A stretch of 64,000 bases of DNA, from assembly GCA_027627225.1 (NCBI GenBank), contig CM051028.1, forward strand, positions 20,545,701 through 20,609,700. The letters run 5' to 3'. Positions 11,436 through 23,944 of the stretch are shown in pieces. The translations under genes and the position numbers were made by a program. This stretch comes from Congeria kusceri (lineage: Eukaryota > Mollusca > Bivalvia > Myida > Dreissenidae). Below the pieces are notes generated by a model that was given only the letters and a program-made list of their open reading frames with translations, was not told the origin of the DNA and ran no database searches. Every line of letters begins with the position of its first letter. Within the stretch, counting starts at the first letter, position 1.

Positions 11436-12168
11436 TTTTAAAAATATTACCTTGCAAATATTCGAACTTAAGTAAAAATACATTAAGATAAACTTAAGAT
11501 GTTTCTGGAATATTGCCACAGCACTATTATTTATTTAGAAAACAAAACCAACAACACTATCCATTTATAATTTCTCAAGCAAACACCGTGAAGAACACAC
11601 GAATATAAAATTCGATACAGTTCTGTCCATGCTTTAAACGCTCGGCAGCCTCGTATCAAACCTATTACTTCATGAAAATGATACCGGCGCAGATAATGAA
11701 ACAACTAATAAACTATAGATCAATGCTGCAATAACTGTTCTCTTGATCCATTTTCAAATAAACTGCATTTGACAGAGAAATAAATCAGAGGTATAGATCC
11801 ATTGCGATCAATTAGTCTATGGAGACAAAAGACATAAAATGGACACCAGTTCCACGCGTTTGTCGTGTGACAAAGACAGAATAATCACACAGTATGTGTT
11901 CAATATGATAGTCGGCTGGAAATGCTAATGCAATGTTTCATTATAAGTATGTTTGCTTACTTATTTTAACGTTATTCCTTATGACATGTCTCCGATGACT
12001 TTTAACTGATCCATTTGTACAAAACTGTCAGACATTTCAATACCTGTTTCTGAACACTAATATTGTATGCTATCTACTATAACATTATAGTTGCTGAAAA
12101 AAATAATGCTTAAGGTATGCACAACAGTTTAAGGTAAACCTGATATTATAATTAAACTATTTTCTGTA
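11436..12168. other. intergenic with a short shared repeat fragment
   Basis: The stretch near 11494-11522 (CTTAAGATGTTTCTGGAATA) recurs near 19828-19856, so repeat DNA starts soon after the FMO break. Nothing else was recognised. Confidence 0.5.
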
Positions 12169-12170
12169 TT

Positions 12171-12582
12171 ATACCTTGCCGCGGCTTTATTGGCGGAAGC
12201 ATTGAGTTATGCCATAATGTTATATCTAGATATCAGAAAGGGACAGTGCTAAGGAAAAAAAAGCCGGACAATCGTGCGGCGCAAAATACACGAAAGAGTT
12301 CTTACTCGGTACGTGTATATACAAGCACAGATGTGTTCTTGTATATGGTGTTAAAATACTATGTATTCTTTAATAATACCTTGCCGTGGCTTTATTGGCG
12401 GAAGCATTGAGTTATGCCATAATGTTATATCTAGATATCAGAAATGGACAGTGCTAAGGAAACAAAAGCCGGACAATCGTGCGGCGCAAAATACACGAAA
12501 GAGTCCTTACTCGGTACGTGTATATACAAGCACAGATGTGTTCTTGTATATGGTCTTAAAATACTATGTATTCTTTAATTAT
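12171..12582. repeat. 204-bp tandem duplication, nearly identical copies
   Basis: The unit beginning ATACCTTGCCGCGGCTTTAT at 12171 is repeated from about 12375 with only a handful of changes, such as CGCGGC against CGTGGC. The closeness suggests a recent duplication. Confidence 0.9.
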
Positions 12583-13599
12583 ACTGGCACATACATATAT
12601 GGTAACAGAAAGCCAGTACCTTTGACATACGTTTAGCAATACTGCAAAACCATTAATAATCGTGGGGCATTAATTTTCGTGGATTTCGAAGATGGAACGA
12701 ACCACGAATTTAAGAGTCAAACGAATAATTATTCGGCTAGCTATTTTTTCGGCCGAATTTGTGCTTTAAGGTGTAGTTTTCTAGTACGTATACGTACATG
12801 AAGTCAATATAAATATAATGTCTATAATGAAGTTTAATGAAGTATAAGAGTTTGTTTATAATAAATTAATTAATTTATTTATTTATTTATAGATCTTTGG
12901 ATAAATACATCACCTTAAACATGATGTGCATTTATATCACAAATGAATCAGTTTATTATCCAGTTTATTTTAGTGTTACAAATAGCCCCTATATAATCTG
13001 CACACACTCCAATCGAGGCTCCGTTGTAATACTTCATGTATACTGTGTACCTTATTGACACTTGACATTTACGATTTATCTGCCTCTGCAGTAACGCTAT
13101 ATATGCATTGCTATCTTCTTTCAGATAGACTAGTAAAGATCTATGTGCGTAGTAAACACTCCATGCAGTAAGCTTGGACCACGTTTTAAGACTTCGGTGT
13201 TTGGCAGAAGACGGTCGGCTGAAGATCAAAGTTGACATGTGCATGAAAAATAGTGTTAGCCGCTTAACACATTTGGAAACATCAAAGCATGCGGACTATT
13301 TTTATTCCATTGTCTTAAAATCACTATGTATTGTCGTTATAAGCCTATGTACATTTTTCTGCAATAAACATTTTTAACTTTGTTGTCTTCTGTATTGTTA
13401 TTCAAGGGACAACAAATACTGACTTGATTTGTTTATACATTAATCGTATTTTTGTCAAAATACATTTTAATTTCTATTCAAGAGAACATTATGAATGAAC
13501 TTTTGCATGATAACAAAAAATATACACAATTGTTTTACAATTTTAATTCTCTAATCTTTATTGCCAAAAAACAGGGTAAAGCACAGTTTTCGAACAAAC
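12583..13599. other. intergenic, nothing recognised
   Basis: Short frames only, with an ATTTATTTATTT tract near 12870-12890. No supported gene. Confidence 0.45.
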
Positions 13600-13892
13600 T
13601 TAATAAAACACAAAGCAATTTGAAAACAAAAACATTCATTGCAATTCTGCGTCCTTTACCGTGCCTATACATCGCCACAGCTTACCAGATTTTCTGAAAC
13701 AGCCTGCAATTAAATGGTAACAAAAACATTTATTTCATTGTCATTCTGTTAGTAAAATTTTTACACTAGTCTTTATTTTCAACAAAGTATAACATGATAA
13801 AACACAAAGCATTTTAGAAAAACTTTCATAGCAGTTCTGCGTTCTTCACAGTGCCTACACATCGCCACAGCATACCAGCTTTTCTGAAACAG
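13600..13892. repeat. two diverged copies, about 190 bp apart
   Basis: AACACAAAGCAATTT to TTTTCTGAAACAG (13608-13700) recurs at 13798-13892. Both contain TACACATCGCCACAGC or a close variant. Confidence 0.75.
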
Positions 13893-14084
13893 AGTATGTA
13901 TTGTATTCAAAACGTACCGGTCTGCATAGTGACACCATATGAAGTGCATCACAATGTTAATGGCAAGGCCGAATGCTGGTAATAAAAATTAATAATTAAT
14001 AAAACGGTTTAGGCATTTTACCTGTATTTGTATATTTAATAAAACAGGTTATACATGTATATTAATGCAACTGTATTGAATGCA

Positions 14085-14300
14085 GTGTAGGACCGCATTT
14101 TTTACTAATCATATTTCTTTACATCTGTGAAAAATAAGATCTCATTCTTCCCAGGTTTGAAAATTGAGAAATTATTCTTCATACGTCACAGTCATATTCT
14201 TCACATTTTCTGTGAAGTTTGTGATCGCATCCAGTTTTTGATATGCAATTGAATCATATTCTTCTACGATCCTCACGCATACACCGCTTTTGGCCAATTA
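14085..14300. mobile_element. partial TTTTTCACA-type foldback element
   Basis: It shares the ATTCTTCACATTTTCTGTGA core and TTTTTGATATGCAATT with the fuller copy at 15185-15525. The right end is not clear. Confidence 0.6.
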
Positions 14301-14999
14301 CAAAATAACAGCATGATGTTTATGGCCGTTTCGTTGAACAACAACTGGCCAACTGCCTTATGTTCATATTTAAAAAAAAACAACACCACATATAATAAAT
14401 ATCATAATTTAATAAACATAAACACATAATTAAGTGTTAATTTGCATCAAATGATTATTGGAGAAAAACTCCGATTCAGAGTATGGAAACAACAATTCGG
14501 AGACTATTGATTGCCATAAGTTACAGAATGGATCGTAATGTCCTGTATAATATAAAAACTTGGAAGTCAAGACCTGGAATTTTCCAGTCATTTTAAAGTT
14601 GTTCGTATGTACGTGTAGTTCACATTCACACATTGCATACCACGTGTGTTCGTTGCAATTTTGACATTATAAGAGATGTGATCGAATAAGTGTATTTAGT
14701 AAGTTTAGTAAGTCCTTAAAAAGGCTGAAAAAATACTATTTAAATAATGTTTTAGTACATTTGCTCAGCAGTCGATTGAATAAAATAAAAAATACCAATG
14801 TATGCCTCGCCCCTCCCCCCACCCGCGAGTTCAATGAAAGTCATGTCATACCTTTTACACATAAATACATCTATTTGCACTTGCAGTTTGGTTGAAAACG
14901 TTGACCACAAATGTTTGTGAAAGAAATAACTAAATACAAGATGTTTATGAATTATATGAGTTCATTATAAAAGCGAATTCTGGACTTTAAATCCCACCT

Positions 15000-15140
15000 T
15001 CTTCTGTGGAATTCCATGTCAACTACTTTTATTCCCACCTTCTTCGGAGGAATTCCCTGTCAACAACTTTTATTCCCACCATCTTCGGTGGAATTCCATG
15101 TCAACTACTTTTATTTCCACCTTCTTCGATGGAATTCGAT
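15000..15140. repeat. 42-bp minisatellite, about 3.5 units
   Basis: The units run TCCCACCTTCTTCGGTGGAA followed by TTCCATGTCAACTACTTTTA. They start near 14993, 15034, 15075 and 15116. Confidence 0.85.
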
Positions 15141-15184
15141 GTGAACTTTGCAGCATCAAACCACAATATTGTATTTAGCTCAGC

Positions 15185-15525
15185 AGTGCAGGGCCATATT
15201 TTTCACAAATCATATTTGGACCATATTTTTCACAAATTATATTTTTCACTTCTGAGAAAAATAAGATTTCATTCTTCACAAGTGTGAAAAATTATATCTT
15301 ATTCTCCACGCATCACAGTCTTATTCTTCACATTTTCTGTGACGTTTGTTATCTAACCAAGTTTTTGATATGCAATTAAACCATATTCTTCTGTGATCCT
15401 CACTCATACCCCGTTTAGGCCATTCGCATTCTTCACACTTAAAAGTGTGACAAATGAGATCCTATATTTTTACAGGTGTGAAAAATATGATATGTGAAAA
15501 ATATGATCCGACAAGTCAGCGTGGA
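15185..15525. mobile_element. TTTTTCACA-type foldback element (MITE-like)
   Basis: The left end (CCATATTTTTCACAAATCAT) is the inverted form of the right end (ATGATATGTGAAAAATATGA). The ends are about 60 bp imperfect inverted repeats. No coding capacity. Relatives lie at 14085-14300 and 23155-23365. Confidence 0.75.
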
Positions 15526-15579
15526 TCTCATTTCCCACGACGTATGAAATATACTTAGCTTTGAAGGAAGTCAACAAAA

Positions 15580-16220
15580 TTTTGAATATTAGACTGTTGG
15601 CGCAAGCCAACAGGAGTTAGTAGTTGTGTTCAAGGTTTAATTACCCCAAAACGGAAGCCACATCCTCAGGGTTACATGCTGTCAGTTAGATAATAAGCAC
15701 ATGTGGTTGAGTGCAGGATGCATATAATTTGTAAAAAACAGTTTAAATGATATGTTTTGATATCATTTTAAAGGTATATATGTAAGCAATAAGAAAAAAG
15801 GCTGTTTTGTGCACTACTTTTTGTCTAGTTCCCAGCTTCATAACTTTTGGCCCATGTATTCATGCGCAAAATGGCAGCCTCCATGCCCGTCAAAACCGGT
15901 GTGTTTTTTCTAAGGTAAATATTTTGAGTTATAACACATAGAATGTTTTGACTTGCTGTTTTTTCGAAAGGTTATGTCCTCATATTTCCAACAATATATG
16001 GTGATATATTGGAAAGTAGCTTGGTCATGGTGAAAAGTGAGATCAAATTTTGAATATTTTATATGTAACAAAGAAGGAATTTATTTGCGCTTGCATAACC
16101 TTCAGAAAGCGGTCTTGAGGGAACTACTTCTTTACTCTGCAGGCTAAGAGTCAGTAAATCGATATATTACTTCGCTTCGCTCGCGGACCAGTGAGGCTTC
16201 CTGTTATCAATGCTTCTGTC
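15580..16220. repeat. interspersed repeat, longer copy
   Basis: The left end TAGACTGTTGGCGCAAGCCA and right part CTGCAGGCTAAGAGTCAGTA recur together, inverted, at 32630-32735, where most of the interior is missing. Confidence 0.7.
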
Positions 16221-17349
16221 TTTAAATAGAAGACAAAAAATAGTTCGGAATTAAAACACAGACAAACAGTAATAATAATCAATGTATTCCACATCTAGAG
16301 TGCATTCATGTTATGGCTATTCACATAGGTATGATAGCGTCTCTGTTTGTGCTGTGTACTAGTTAACTACGCATTTCAACATATTGCAACAAGTTTAACA
16401 ACAGTGTATTGACTCAGTACATATAGCGGAGCAATCATAACCACTCGATTGACGATAGTCATTGTTTTTGACGTATGTATAAGAATTGTGGGAAAGACTT
16501 GTACTTCTGCATAGAGTTTTGAATGTATATTTATTAAGTTGCAATATTTCCAATTAAATTGGTATTTACCGAGCAGTGCGCTTGTGATGTAAAACACTGA
16601 AAATTGATTCGAACTTATACGGTTTAACGGCTATTTTTAACCGTTGTAGACTTGTATGCATTTAACTATGTTTGCTTTTAAATAATTTGCACAAACAAAC
16701 AAATTTGCTTCACACGAATTACAAAAAAATAACGATGAGTATGTAGATAAAAAGTATTGAATGAGACTCGCGCTATATAAGTTTAAATTTGCAAAAGACA
16801 GTGGTCTGGATCTGCAACTTCATTTAGGTCAATTACACGCTTGTACCAATTTATTTTAAGTTGACTGTATAATTATAAGTTACGAGATCATTTTATATTA
16901 CAGACAGGTGATTTTATTCAAATAAATGTTCTTACGATAAAAAACATTCATAATTCACTTGCTTTTAGTTCTTTTTCTCGCCAACAGTCTTTCTACGCTG
17001 TCAGTGTTTTGAGAGAATGACAGCGTTGGTCTCGTATGAACCTGAATAAATACAGAAGGACATAACCAATGGTCGAGGGGGAAAATATGGTTGCTATGGG
17101 TGATGGTTACTAAGGTACTGCACAGGATAATCCGGGACGACAGTTTACGCACATGCATTAAGCACGACACGTCTCATTTGCTCAGTGTGTCGTGTGCCCA
17201 TGCAATAATTCAACGTATGTCTCCTGAGAACGGTTAAAATTAATGCATTCTACTGTTCGTTGCAGACAAAGGGGAAACGCTGAAATAGCAACAGAAATAC
17301 GCTGGTCAAACTATGAAAGCATGTTGTGCTAATTAAAGAAGTGGTAGTC
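16221..17349. other. intergenic with one foldback-element end
   Basis: Near 17115-17165 a half element (GCACAGGATAATCCGGGACG...ACGCACATGCATTAAGC) matches the right end of the element at 24978-25250. The rest shows nothing recognisable. Confidence 0.55.
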
Positions 17350-17351
17350 AG

Positions 17352-17582
17352 GCCCCCCAAAAATGTGTGTTTCGGGCAACGGTCTTAACAAAGTTAGGTA
17401 GGGTTGAGATGGAATTTTTTTCTGTTTTTAAAGACACATTTCGGTTAGAAAAAACATTGAAATCATTTAAAATCTGACAAATACGGATTTCACGGAAAAC
17501 AATCGTCTCCAAAAACTGTAGGTTCGTTTTTTTTTCGCTAGGTAGGGTCGGGTTGCCCGAAACACAATTTTTTTGTTTGCCT
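17352..17582. mobile_element. short inverted-repeat element
   Basis: AAAAATGTGTGTTTCGGGCAAC on the left is answered by GTTGCCCGAAACACAATTTTT on the right. An AGGTAGGGT motif lies inside both ends. A similar design is seen at 53855-54180. No ORF. Confidence 0.7.
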
Positions 17583-17939
17583 CATTTGTTAAACTGGTAA
17601 GACAAAACTATGATCAGGTAAATATTTTTCTTTTTATATAACTTTTTATGTTCTGTAAATATATATATTAAACATCTACGCATGTGTGCACATAGGGGTA
17701 GTTATTTTTGTATCTCTTATGGTTGGCATTCTAAACTTATGAAATAACAAGGCTTTGATAGTGTTGCAAGCAATACAGGAGTCCTTTACCGGTGAAAACC
17801 CCTACTAATTAAACATTTTGCAATACCGTCTAATCGCCCTTTATCTGTAGATGTACACAGTTTCATATTCAAATCCCATTTGTCACTGCAGTGTGAAGTT
17901 GTTGTTTTTTCTATTTGAATAACATTGACCAGACATTCG

Positions 17940-19260
17940 AGTTACTTTTTGAGTTAATGCTGTACTAAACTGACAGAGGGCAATCATATTGTCCATTCTG
18001 TGTACCAAGTTTCATGATCATATGTTAAGTTCTTTTCGAATTATTACAGTATTAAGTTTATTTCTATTTAAGTAACAGTGACCTTTGACCTCTGAGGAAA
18101 AATAAAGGGTCCTGTACAATCCTCACATTGCTCGTTCTATGTATACAAAGTTTCATTAAAGTATCTTCAGTACTTTTTGAGTAATCGCAGATCCAGGTTT
18201 TGGGGACGGGACAGACAGACAGAGTAAGACCGACGGACGAACAGACAGACAGACGCACACAGATGGAGGGCAAACCCATAGTCCAATCTGTGTACCAAGT
18301 TTCATGAAGTTTCATGATCATATCTTATGCACTTTTCAAAATATAACAGTATTAAGATTACGTGCATAATTCTCACATTGCTGTTGCAATGTATACAAAG
18401 AATCATCAAAGTGTCTTCAGTACTTTCCGAGTTATCACAGGATCCAGGTTTTGGGGACGGACGGACAGACAGACATACGGACGAACAGACAGAACGAAAC
18501 ACAGACAGATAGCAAACCTATAGTTCAATCTCTGTACCAAGTTTCATGTCATATGTCCATTTCGAATTATTACAGTATTTAGTTTATGTCCATTTTTAGC
18601 AACAGTCACGTGACCTCTGACCTCTGGTGAAAAAAAAGATCGTGCATAATCCTCACATTGCCACATTGCCGTTTATATGTATACCCAGTTTCATCGAAAT
18701 AAGTTCAGTACTTTTTGAGTTATTGCATGAACCAGGTTTTGGGGACTGACAGACAGACGGACGGACAAATATACGGAAGAACAGATAGAGAGACACACAG
18801 ACGGATTGCAAACCTATAATTCAGTCTTTGTACTACGTTTTATGGTCATATCTTATGCACTTTTCGAATTATAACAGTATTTATTTTATTTCTATTTTTA
18901 GCAACATTCACGTGACCTTTGACCTCAGGTGAAAAATAAAAGGTTCTGCATAATCATCACATTGCCTTTTATATGTATACCAAGTTTCATCGAAATATCT
19001 TCAGTACTTTTTGAGTTATCGCAGGATCCAGTTTGTTTTAGAATATTTCTATTTTTAGTAACAGTCACGCGACCTTCGACCTCTGGTAAAAAATAAAAGG
19101 TCGTGCATAATACTCACATTGCCGTTTATAGGCATACCAAGTTTCATCTCAGTACTTTTTGAGCTATCGTAGGAACAATATTTTGCAGACTGACGGACAA
19201 ACGTCGGACGGACAGACGAACGGAGGGCAAACCTATAGTCCCCTCCGGTGAAACCCCAGT
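17940..19260 (+). repeat. unit array with GACR microsatellite tails
   Basis: Four to five units share ACCAAGTTTCATGATCATAT, TTTTCGAATTATTACAGTAT, GTAACAGTGACCTTTGACCT and TACTTTTTGAGTTATCGCAG. Tails of GACAGACAGACGGACGG type follow at about 18205, 18455, 18745 and 19185. Confidence 0.9.
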
Positions 19261-19269
19261 AGGGGACTA

Positions 19270-20380
19270 ATAAGACACGGCTTATAGCACACATTTCGTT
19301 TTTTGCATGATAACTAAGAATACTAATATTTTTCATAATTTATACAAAATTTCATTCATATCGTATTACACAAACACTGGACACACATGTATAACTTAAA
19401 ATTGGTGTAATAACCAGTTTTAAAGTTATATCCATTGATAGAGTGGCGGCTTAGGACTTTTCAGTAGTGTACATTGTAGCGTTTCTCCCTCGTGCAAAAT
19501 GAATGTACTCGATGCAGAGACATTCTGCTGTAATTTCCAAGGTATATATCATTTTATATTTATGTCAGATGGTTGCAAATAAATAGACAAACAAACTGCC
19601 AATTAATAGGCCTTACCAAAATGATCATTTAGACGATGGGTAGTACATTTAATTTTTAACTATTTTTAAAACTACATATAAATGTGTGAATGCTTTTGCA
19701 GTTAGGTGAACAATAGTAAATAAAAAAAGTTTATAATAAAAGCACACTTAGCACAATGACATTTAAACATGAAATAAAATATTATTGAAACATTATGATT
19801 TAAAGGTTAAGGATAAGATTGTACTTAAGATGTTTCTGGAATACTGCCCCAGACGGCCGAGTGTCCATTATTTATAAATATTCCCCACACATGTAAAAGA
19901 ATTACAATAAAAGAACGACTCTTGCGTAAACGGTGTAAACGCAATCACATCACTTACAAATGCACATTTATAACATATTAAAAGCGTCTTTCTTTCTGTG
20001 TTGGTGTTACTGCATACACGTACATGCAAATACAGTTTTGAAACCCATTTTGACAGTAACTAGAGATTTTTAACCAGTGATCCTGCAAATTTGTATTTAT
20101 CAAAATGGAATGTATGGCTCCAAGTGTAATAACATCTTGTATTTGTCACGCCCCCACATATTCTAAAGCATAGTGTTTCAAACACAAACTCTTAGTTTGA
20201 CTTATTTTGAACGTAAGTTAAGAATGGCTTAAGAATCTGTATAAATATAGGCCCTGGTGTTGAGCTGTTGAGTGATTGGTCCCTGCGCACAATGCACGTA
20301 CACTATCCGGTCACATGCACAAACAACAATCTACAGTATGGAAACACAACGAACTAAAAACTATTCAAACATGATACTTG
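19270..20380. other. intergenic, little recognised
   Basis: Contains the short fragment near 19828 that is shared with 11494. No supported gene. Confidence 0.45.
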
Positions 20381-20910
20381 CTAATTGTCCTATAGACAAA
20401 GAACACAATTGTCGTTGTTAAACTACCCAATAAACAACGCAAAAATATTTCCCGATTCTGAGCGGCGCATAGTAAAAAGTAGTTCCAATTACAAAAATAT
20501 ATGTCAGATCACATTAGAATCGAATAATTGTCTCGTTATCCTTGTTTGTCGGGCAATGAACGACTCTTTGTCGTTCTGATGCGTGGTTATTAAACAACTC
20601 GGGCTAACACCTTCGTGGTTTAATTCCTACGCATCAGAACTCTAAATCGTTGTTTATTGGCCGATAAAAAACGATAATTATTTCTAAATTCTAACATGAC
20701 ACGCACAGATGTTTCTATACACAATGAAGAAATAAATCCGTGGTTAAATTTCCAAACAAAACAACTTCAAAAAGTAGGTCCGAAACTGTAAAATATAGTT
20801 TGCATAGTTATTGCAGAATATGTTGTCAGGTCATGTTAGAATCGAAATAATTTTCGATTTATCGTAGTTAATCTGTAAATAAACAACGACATTTCGTTCT
20901 GATGCGCTTA
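20381..20910. repeat. foldback-type repeat with TTCTGATGCG hairpin
   Basis: The first part (20385-20650) holds ACAAAGAACACAATTGTCGT and an inverted pair, CGTTCTGATGCG and CGCATCAGAAC, around TTAAACAACTCGGGCTAACA. A diverged second part follows (20690-20910). Relatives are at 46440-46640 and, inverted, at 58910-59180. Confidence 0.75.
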
Positions 20911-22179
20911 TATAAGAATTTTCACTAATACCTGCGCAAAAAGACAATAATATGAAACAATAATTAAATGATATACAATATGTGCATTAATATACATAAA
21001 CATAACACTATACATGTAGGCCTATAATATATTGGATTTTACAAATAGTCGAATAATTTTACAAATGCCATTGATAAGAACAAGTACACCATAAAGTGAC
21101 GCAAAAGCAGACAACAGTAGAAAATATTAACACACACATCATGGAATGTATACATACATTTTGTCAAACATACTCAGTCTAATTTAACCAAGTTAGGTCT
21201 TTTAAAGAGCAAATTCATTTTACAAAATGACCGGAAATCAAAGTTTATTGTAATAGTTCTAATAGTTAACGTTCCAACGCAAATGTATGAAAGCTTATTT
21301 GAGAATCATATTTTACATTTGAGTTACAGTTGTAAACACAACAATGGTAATTAGAAACTTTGTTTTCTTGCATGATATTGCTTGGAAATACGGCTTCACC
21401 AGTGCTATCAGTAATCAATGTTTACAACTGACCCATCTCAGCCTCGTTCTGAAAATGGAATGTTAAGCATGAATACAATTTTATAAAGGGCTATACTATC
21501 GAATACATGTCCCTTTGAGCCCACCCTTCCTTAGAATACCTGTCATTGTCATCTTACCCTTGTTCCGATTATCTTTCCGTTTATCTTAAATTTCGTTCAC
21601 CACCATCCCACCCGTGTTCACATTATATTTCTATTTTATCTCATCCGTGTTCACAATGCGATTCCTTTTAACCATACCGCTGTACAGATTATAATTTCCA
21701 CCCATAATAAAAATCACAATATTTTCCCTTCAGTTTACATGTACCACAGTTAGTTCGAATCTTTATTGATCTTACCCTGTTCAGATGAAAGTTCACCTTA
21801 ATTCGGAACTTAGTAAGAATAATGTTTCATTTGTTCACTGTACTTATTCACAACGTAACAGCTTACAGGTCTAGTTTAATAGATAACAATGTTAAAAAAT
21901 AACTTGAGACAATTGTACTAAATAGCATGGTGATACAATTGGATGGTCGATACAGTAATATTTGTAAGTGTACACGGTAAAAATCCAAGACAGAAAAAAG
22001 AAAAAGGAAAGTATAATTAATAATTTCAACAAGTACAATTTATAGTAAATCAGAGATCATCCATTGCATAGCCTAAACAACGTTAGAAAAATGGTATTTG
22101 TGCTCTGAACAAGTAAAAGAAAAACAGGAAATATATTTTGAAAACCGGACAAGGGTATGCTATAAATGAACACTAGAAC
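20911..22179. other. intergenic, nothing recognised
   Basis: AT-rich. A C-rich stretch near 21510-21700 contains degenerate CCCGTGTTCACATTAT phrases but no gene. Confidence 0.4.
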
Positions 22180-22815
22180 TCAATTCGTTCTTGCGTTATT
22201 GAACCGACACCGTTGTTCTTTTTTAGTAACAGTAATCTTGCCCCCCCCACCTATTACATATACAATCCCAAGTGAGGTTCCAATAGAAGATACTGGATAT
22301 CTATATTTGAAGTAACATTACAATACCTCAATTCGTTCTTCAGCTGTTGAGCGTAAACCGTTTGTTTTATTTTTAGTAATGGAGACGTTGACCTTGACTC
22401 CACCCACCTTATATGCAATCCTATGAGAGGTCTCTATATAAGGTTTCTACATATGAAAAGTCATTAAATTAAAAAGATATCTAAATTCGTTCTCAAGTTC
22501 GAGAGTGGAAACCGTTTTACTATTTTCTCAATGTGTTCTCACGTTATTGAGCGGAAATCGTTTCCCAATTTTTAGTAACAATGAACTTGACCTTCACCCC
22601 ACCCAACCCATATGCAATCCCAAGCGAGGTCTCTGTATAAGGTATCAATGTTTAAAGCTTTATTACAATATCTCAATTCCTTCTCAGGTTATTGAGCGAA
22701 AACCGTTTTTTCTATTTTTAGCAACAGTGACCTGGACCTTGATTCCATCCTTCCCATATGCAATCCCAAGCGAGGTCTCGCTATAAGGTATGACAATAGC
22801 TCAAGTCGTTCTCAT
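22180..22815 (+). repeat. unit array, GTGACCTTGACC family
   Basis: Four units contain CTCAATTCGTTCTC, GAGCGGAAAC, TTTTTAGTAACAGTGA and ATGCAATCCCAAGCGAGGTC. Same family as 6410-7050 and 28085-28840. Confidence 0.85.
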
Positions 22816-23154
22816 AAACGAAACATTTGTGAAAATACGTTAACTTAATTATACCCCCATACCTATTGCTAGCAATACCAATAGGAAAACAATGGCCCCC
22901 AATGAAATCAAGAATCAATCCGTCAGCTGCAGAATCAGAAGCGTAGCTCTTAGTGCTCTATATAAGGGTACTGATACCCCTTTGATTTGATTAAACACGT
23001 TAATGGTATTTACTCATTTATGGGCACATTTACAAACATTTATGTATATTTGCAATTTTTGAAGATGTATAATTATTAAAACAACAATTGCTTGCCTATA
23101 CAATATACTATAATCTCATCAATTGTAAGAAACTCACTTTCAATATCAATATGT

Positions 23155-23365
23155 GGTGCTTTGTAGGATCATGCTTTTCACAAATTATATTTATCACATC
23201 TGTAAACACTAAGATTTTTATAGGTGCGAAAATTGCGATACCCAATACCCAGTAATTGGTCAAACACACGCATCACACTTTAAAATGTGACAGATAAGAT
23301 CTTATTCTTCACAGAGATGTGGAAAATACGATTTGGGAAAAATATGATCCTACATTTCTTCAAGA
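23155..23365. mobile_element. TTTTTCACA-type foldback element, shortened copy
   Basis: Left GTAGGATCATGCTTTTCACA and right GGAAAAATATGATCCTAC are inverted ends. The core is shorter than in the 15185-15525 copy. Confidence 0.65.
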
Positions 23366-23831
23366 GCATCAAGGCCATACCAATTTGATTCTATGTTTAG
23401 CGTCCTCGGGCTGTTAGGTGATTGGATGCCTGAACGAAAAAACAACAATTTTGACAATCTAAATCGAGTTGGATTTAAAGCGTTTATAAAATTTGAAAAA
23501 AACAACAACAAAACAAACATGGGACACAATTACTTTAAGGTGTTTTTACCAATATTTGTAGACTCGGCTGCAACTAGTTGATTTACACAGTTACAATGCT
23601 ATGTTAAAGTATGTTCCCAATATATAGATTATATATAACAGTTTGCAAGTAAACCTTTGCTTTAACTTGTACCACTGCAATGAAGAATTTTTTTTCATCG
23701 ACTCGGTATTTGTTTTTTCCTGCCTGGTTGGTAGGTTTCGAAAAACTATTGGAACGCTAAACATAGAATCAAATGTGTATGGCCTAATGGTTTCTGTCAC
23801 GTTTTTTAATGCTTACTAGTACTCCCATTGT

Positions 23832-23837
23832 TTTATT
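23832..23837 (-). terminator. polyadenylation signal AATAAA of the pseudokinase gene
   Basis: A minus-strand AATAAA lies about 110 bp past the stop codon of the kinase-like exon. This is a normal place for a 3' end signal. Confidence 0.45.
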
Positions 23838-23944
23838 TTGTTTTTGAGTATTTTCCAAATTATAAAGGAGTGTTTACTTCAATACGCCTCTTATCTAGAG
23901 ATTATCTAGAGTACTGTTCTATCTCCAAGATGTACTTAAGACAT

